Below, piece after piece: positions 62,801 through 64,000 of a stretch of 64,000 bases of DNA. The notes under the pieces were generated by a model. It searched no databases. It was not told the DNA's origin and was given only the letters and a program-made list of their open reading frames with translations. Source of the stretch: an uncultured Rivibacter sp. (GTDB lineage Bacteria; Pseudomonadota; Gammaproteobacteria; Burkholderiales; Burkholderiaceae); assembly GCA_946480925.1 (NCBI GenBank), contig CAMLLU010000023.1:12637-76636 (forward strand). Direction: 5' to 3'. The translations under genes and the position numbers were made by a program. Each line of letters begins with the position of its first letter. Position 1 is the stretch's first letter.

Positions 62801-64000
62801 GTGGCGCACCTACCGCTACAGCGCCGAGGGCGAACTGGCGAAACAGACCGACAGCACCCGCGGCGCCTGGCGCTTCCAGTACGACCCGGCGGGCCAGTTG
62901 CTGCAGCGGTCGCGCCCGGATGGGCGCAGCGGGCTGGAGCAGTTCGCGTGGGACGCCGCGGGCAACCTGCTCGACGAAGTGCAGCGCAAGAGCGGCGGTC
63001 GCGTGCGGGGCAACCGCTTGCAGACGTGGCAGGACATCCGCTTCGAGTACGACGCCTGGGGCAACCTGAAGACCAAGCGCAGCGGACCCAGGCAGACGCA
63101 GCACTTCACGTTCGACGCCGAGAACCGGTTGCTGGCGGTGAGGACCGAAGCGGCCGGTGGCCGCGTGGTGGAGACACGCTTCGAATATGACGCGCTGGGC
63201 CGGCGCACGGCGCGGCACGAATGCCGCACCGAAGCGGGCGGCATGGCCCGCCACGAGAACACCCGTCGCTTCGTCTGGCAAGGCCTGCGCATGGTGCAGG
63301 AGCTGCGCGACAGCGGACTGTCCAACTATGTCTACAGCCCCGACAGCCCGTACACGCCGATGGCGCGGGTGGACCAGTACGTGGGGCCGATGGAACACCA
63401 GTACGTGTTCGACGCGCAGGGCACGCCGCACGAGGTGAAGCAGCAGGCCCGACCGAAGGTGCTGCACTTCCACACCGACCTCGTGGGCGCGCCGCTGGAG
63501 GTGACCGACGAACAGGGCGAGCTGGCGTGGGCGGGCGAGTACAGCGCGTGGGGCAAGGTGCGGCCGGACACGGTGCAGGCCTTGGAGGCGCGCATCGAGC
63601 AGCCGCTGCGCTACCCGGGGCAGTACGCCGACGACAGCACGGGGCTGCACTACAACACCTTCCGGTACTACGACCCCGATGTGGGGCGGTTCATCAGCCA
63701 GGATCCGATCGGGTTGGTGGGGGGCGAAAACCTCTATGCCTATGCGCCGAATCCGACGAGGTGGGTGGACCCTTGGGGGTGGTGCGGTTCTACAGCAAAT
63801 CAAGCTGGCAAGGCATTAGATGAAGGCGCTGCAAAAGTAACGGTCAAGTCGAGGGCAGAGGCTGAGAAGTTGTTTATGGAGCGGTATCTCGGACAGGACT
63901 ACCGCAACATGACCGGAGAGAGTGGTCCTTCAACAAAGAGCATCATGGAATGGCTCACAGGGCGCTCAACAAAGAACGGTACCTATCACTGGGATGACAT
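59883..64000 (+). CDS. prePAAR/PAAR-Rhs effector with variable toxin tip (3' end outside window)
   Basis: At least 1372 codons are seen and the frame runs off the right edge. The order is: prePAAR motif [11 protein letters not shown] (4-14), two hydrophobic helices (about 18-68), PAAR domain ([40 protein letters not shown]), a second hydrophobic region (about 165-215), then an Rhs/YD-repeat shell ending in [20 protein letters not shown] and [17 protein letters not shown] at about residue 1299. The tip from about 63780 is less GC-rich and reads [20 protein letters not shown] to GTYHWDD. Two membrane regions match class I prePAAR effectors, which need an Eag chaperone. Confidence 0.92.
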   Translation, partial: MGEAARLGDPIAHTSALAGFLAGAVIGIALIATVAFATFTCGFGVALLAGLAAGIGASAILGLGEAIGRMFSSPSGAINTGSPNVFINGKPAAFATASTVSCSKDNPTHVIADGSGNVFYNRLPAARKGDATTCDAKIDAGSENTFVGGGTVRYLPVQGEVPDWLRTAVDWGFALAGLVGGLAGMLKAAGGFSRAMLPCAAKFTGGFAIGEAVGRAVIGPAVQRVYGGLFGHPVDVTTGRKLLLATDELDYVLPSPVPLECGRFYASNLTRVGALGPGWVLPWELRLERRGGHVWLIDAQGRESGFPLVPPGHSTFSETEQKYLVCTTTGRYILHDLSETYYDFGEMEWGEADDTALLQRIEDQSGQWLTFERAHHSEHVRRIVSSGGQELRLSYLQTQGRLTDIELVHEGKRHAVVRYGYDTDGRLASVTDARGQVTRRFEYADGLMTSHANALGFTCSYAWQHIGGQPRVVRASTSEGEQAVFRYDLEARQTRVTDELGRTGQWTYDPHYQIVECIDLDGQCYRTEYNDAGQPTVLQLPAEEGQERKVLLDYDDAGRIVAETDVLGRTTATRYHRNSLRPEAVTLADGSEWKAEYDHLGRLLKTIDPLGHEERYRYPEGSASPLPMARIDAKGGEKTLRWSRSGQLTAYTDCSGKTTRYEYDAFGHLVAATNALDQTTRIERLPTGQASAVELPDGGQESFEYDAAGLLITHHDRAGHVRRWLRNARGQVVQAIDAAGRQLDYRYDPQGRLIALASASGAYAFEYDSGDRLVQETRPDGVQRRLRYGAFGQALAQLDVGAAPQRPERTMHFERDAAGRLLGHRTDTGTTAYTWDDGDRLLKVQKRPTEAGKALGVNASTVSFQHDKAGRLLAEQGRDGIVGYEFDALGHMTALDLPNEQRIAWLSYGSGHVHQVRCGEQVVADIERDDLHREVLRTQGRLTLGLGYDTLGRTTWQSAATDPNTLGPQQGQLWRTYRYSAEGELAKQTDSTRGAWRFQYDPAGQLLQRSRPDGRSGLEQFAWDAAGNLLDEVQRKSGGRVRGNRLQTWQDIRFEYDAWGNLKTKRSGPRQTQHFTFDAENRLLAVRTEAAGGRVVETRFEYDALGRRTARHECRTEAGGMARHENTRRFVWQGLRMVQELRDSGLSNYVYSPDSPYTPMARVDQYVGPMEHQYVFDAQGTPHEVKQQARPKVLHFHTDLVGAPLEVTDEQGELAWAGEYSAWGKVRPDTVQALEARIEQPLRYPGQYADDSTGLHYNTFRYYDPDVGRFISQDPIGLVGGENLYAYAPNPTRWVDPWGWCGSTANQAGKALDEGAAKVTVKSRAEAEKLFMERYLGQDYRNMTGESGPSTKSIMEWLTGRSTKNGTYHWDD

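Noticed and set aside
60099..63803. A very long open frame on the minus strand (over 1200 codons)
   Set aside because: It is antisense to the Rhs effector gene, whose plus-strand frame has PAAR, YD repeats and the DPIGL core. The antisense frame has only low-complexity Val/Ala/Gly/Arg sequence and no recognisable domain.

Overview
The window is GC-rich and its gene families point to a Burkholderiales betaproteobacterium of the Rubrivivax/Leptothrix/Methylibium kind: Bug-type solute-binding proteins, PEP-CTERM proteins, DUF1302/DUF1329 genes, CaiB-type CoA transferases and GC-rich dispersed palindromes. This is inferred from gene content and is not a database identification. No rRNA gene, intact tRNA gene, CRISPR array or complete insertion sequence was found.

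Layout. 1-2.8 kb: the end of an accessory island, with a TOTE-type primase/helicase/nuclease protein that enters from the left edge. It stops at a 3' half-copy of a tRNA-Arg(ACG) gene followed by a strong terminator, which looks like an attachment site. 2.8-3.75 kb: a decayed MerR-type metal-response locus whose operator is still perfect. 3.8-9.45 kb: an NAD salvage operon (pncA, pncB, nadE, nadM-Nudix) divergent from the Nudix-type regulator nrtR, with a palindromic operator between them. 9.5-13 kb: a lipid A deacylase-like gene, a three-gene operon of unknown function led by a c-di-GMP-I (GEMM-I) riboswitch on the minus strand, and a secreted phytase-type esterase-like protein. 13.1-16.5 kb: an EAL-CBS-GGDEF gene with most of its GGDEF part deleted, a ZntB/CorA transporter, and a Lys/Ala-rich ribbon-helix-helix protein behind a perfect palindrome. 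16.5-18.5 kb: a patchwork of gene fragments that looks like a decayed exopolysaccharide locus. 19.6-22.8 kb: an arsenic operon (arsR, arsI, three arsC, an aquaporin) with no efflux pump. 22.8-24.7 kb: small genes of mostly unknown function. 24.9-28.8 kb: a secreted ExeM/NucH-type nuclease and PEP-CTERM proteins.

29-42 kb carries two LysR-controlled CoA-thioester pathways. The first has the gene order of the itaconate pathway (hydratase, acyl-CoA dehydrogenase, CoA transferase, citramalyl-CoA lyase). The second pairs a CoA transferase with an HMG-CoA-lyase-type enzyme, a VOC protein, a hydroxyacid dehydrogenase and a Bug-type binding protein. A LysR/EamA exporter pair lies between them. 42-54.3 kb holds what looks like a coniferyl-type alcohol catabolic cluster: hydrolase, RND transporter, YCF48-like protein, DUF1329, DUF1302, coniferyl-alcohol dehydrogenase-like SDR and aromatic aldehyde dehydrogenase. 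A divergent XylR-type sigma-54 activator controls it, and I can place a candidate -24/-12 promoter and a candidate upstream activator site. 54.5-64 kb is a type VI secretion cargo island: two unknown genes, two exported ankyrin proteins, vgrG, an Eag chaperone and a prePAAR/PAAR-Rhs effector whose variable toxin tip is cut by the window edge.

For possible novelty the best places are the riboswitch-controlled unknown operon, the TOTE protein at the tRNA scar, the unknown-plus-ankyrin genes upstream of vgrG, and the autoregulated-looking ribbon-helix-helix gene.
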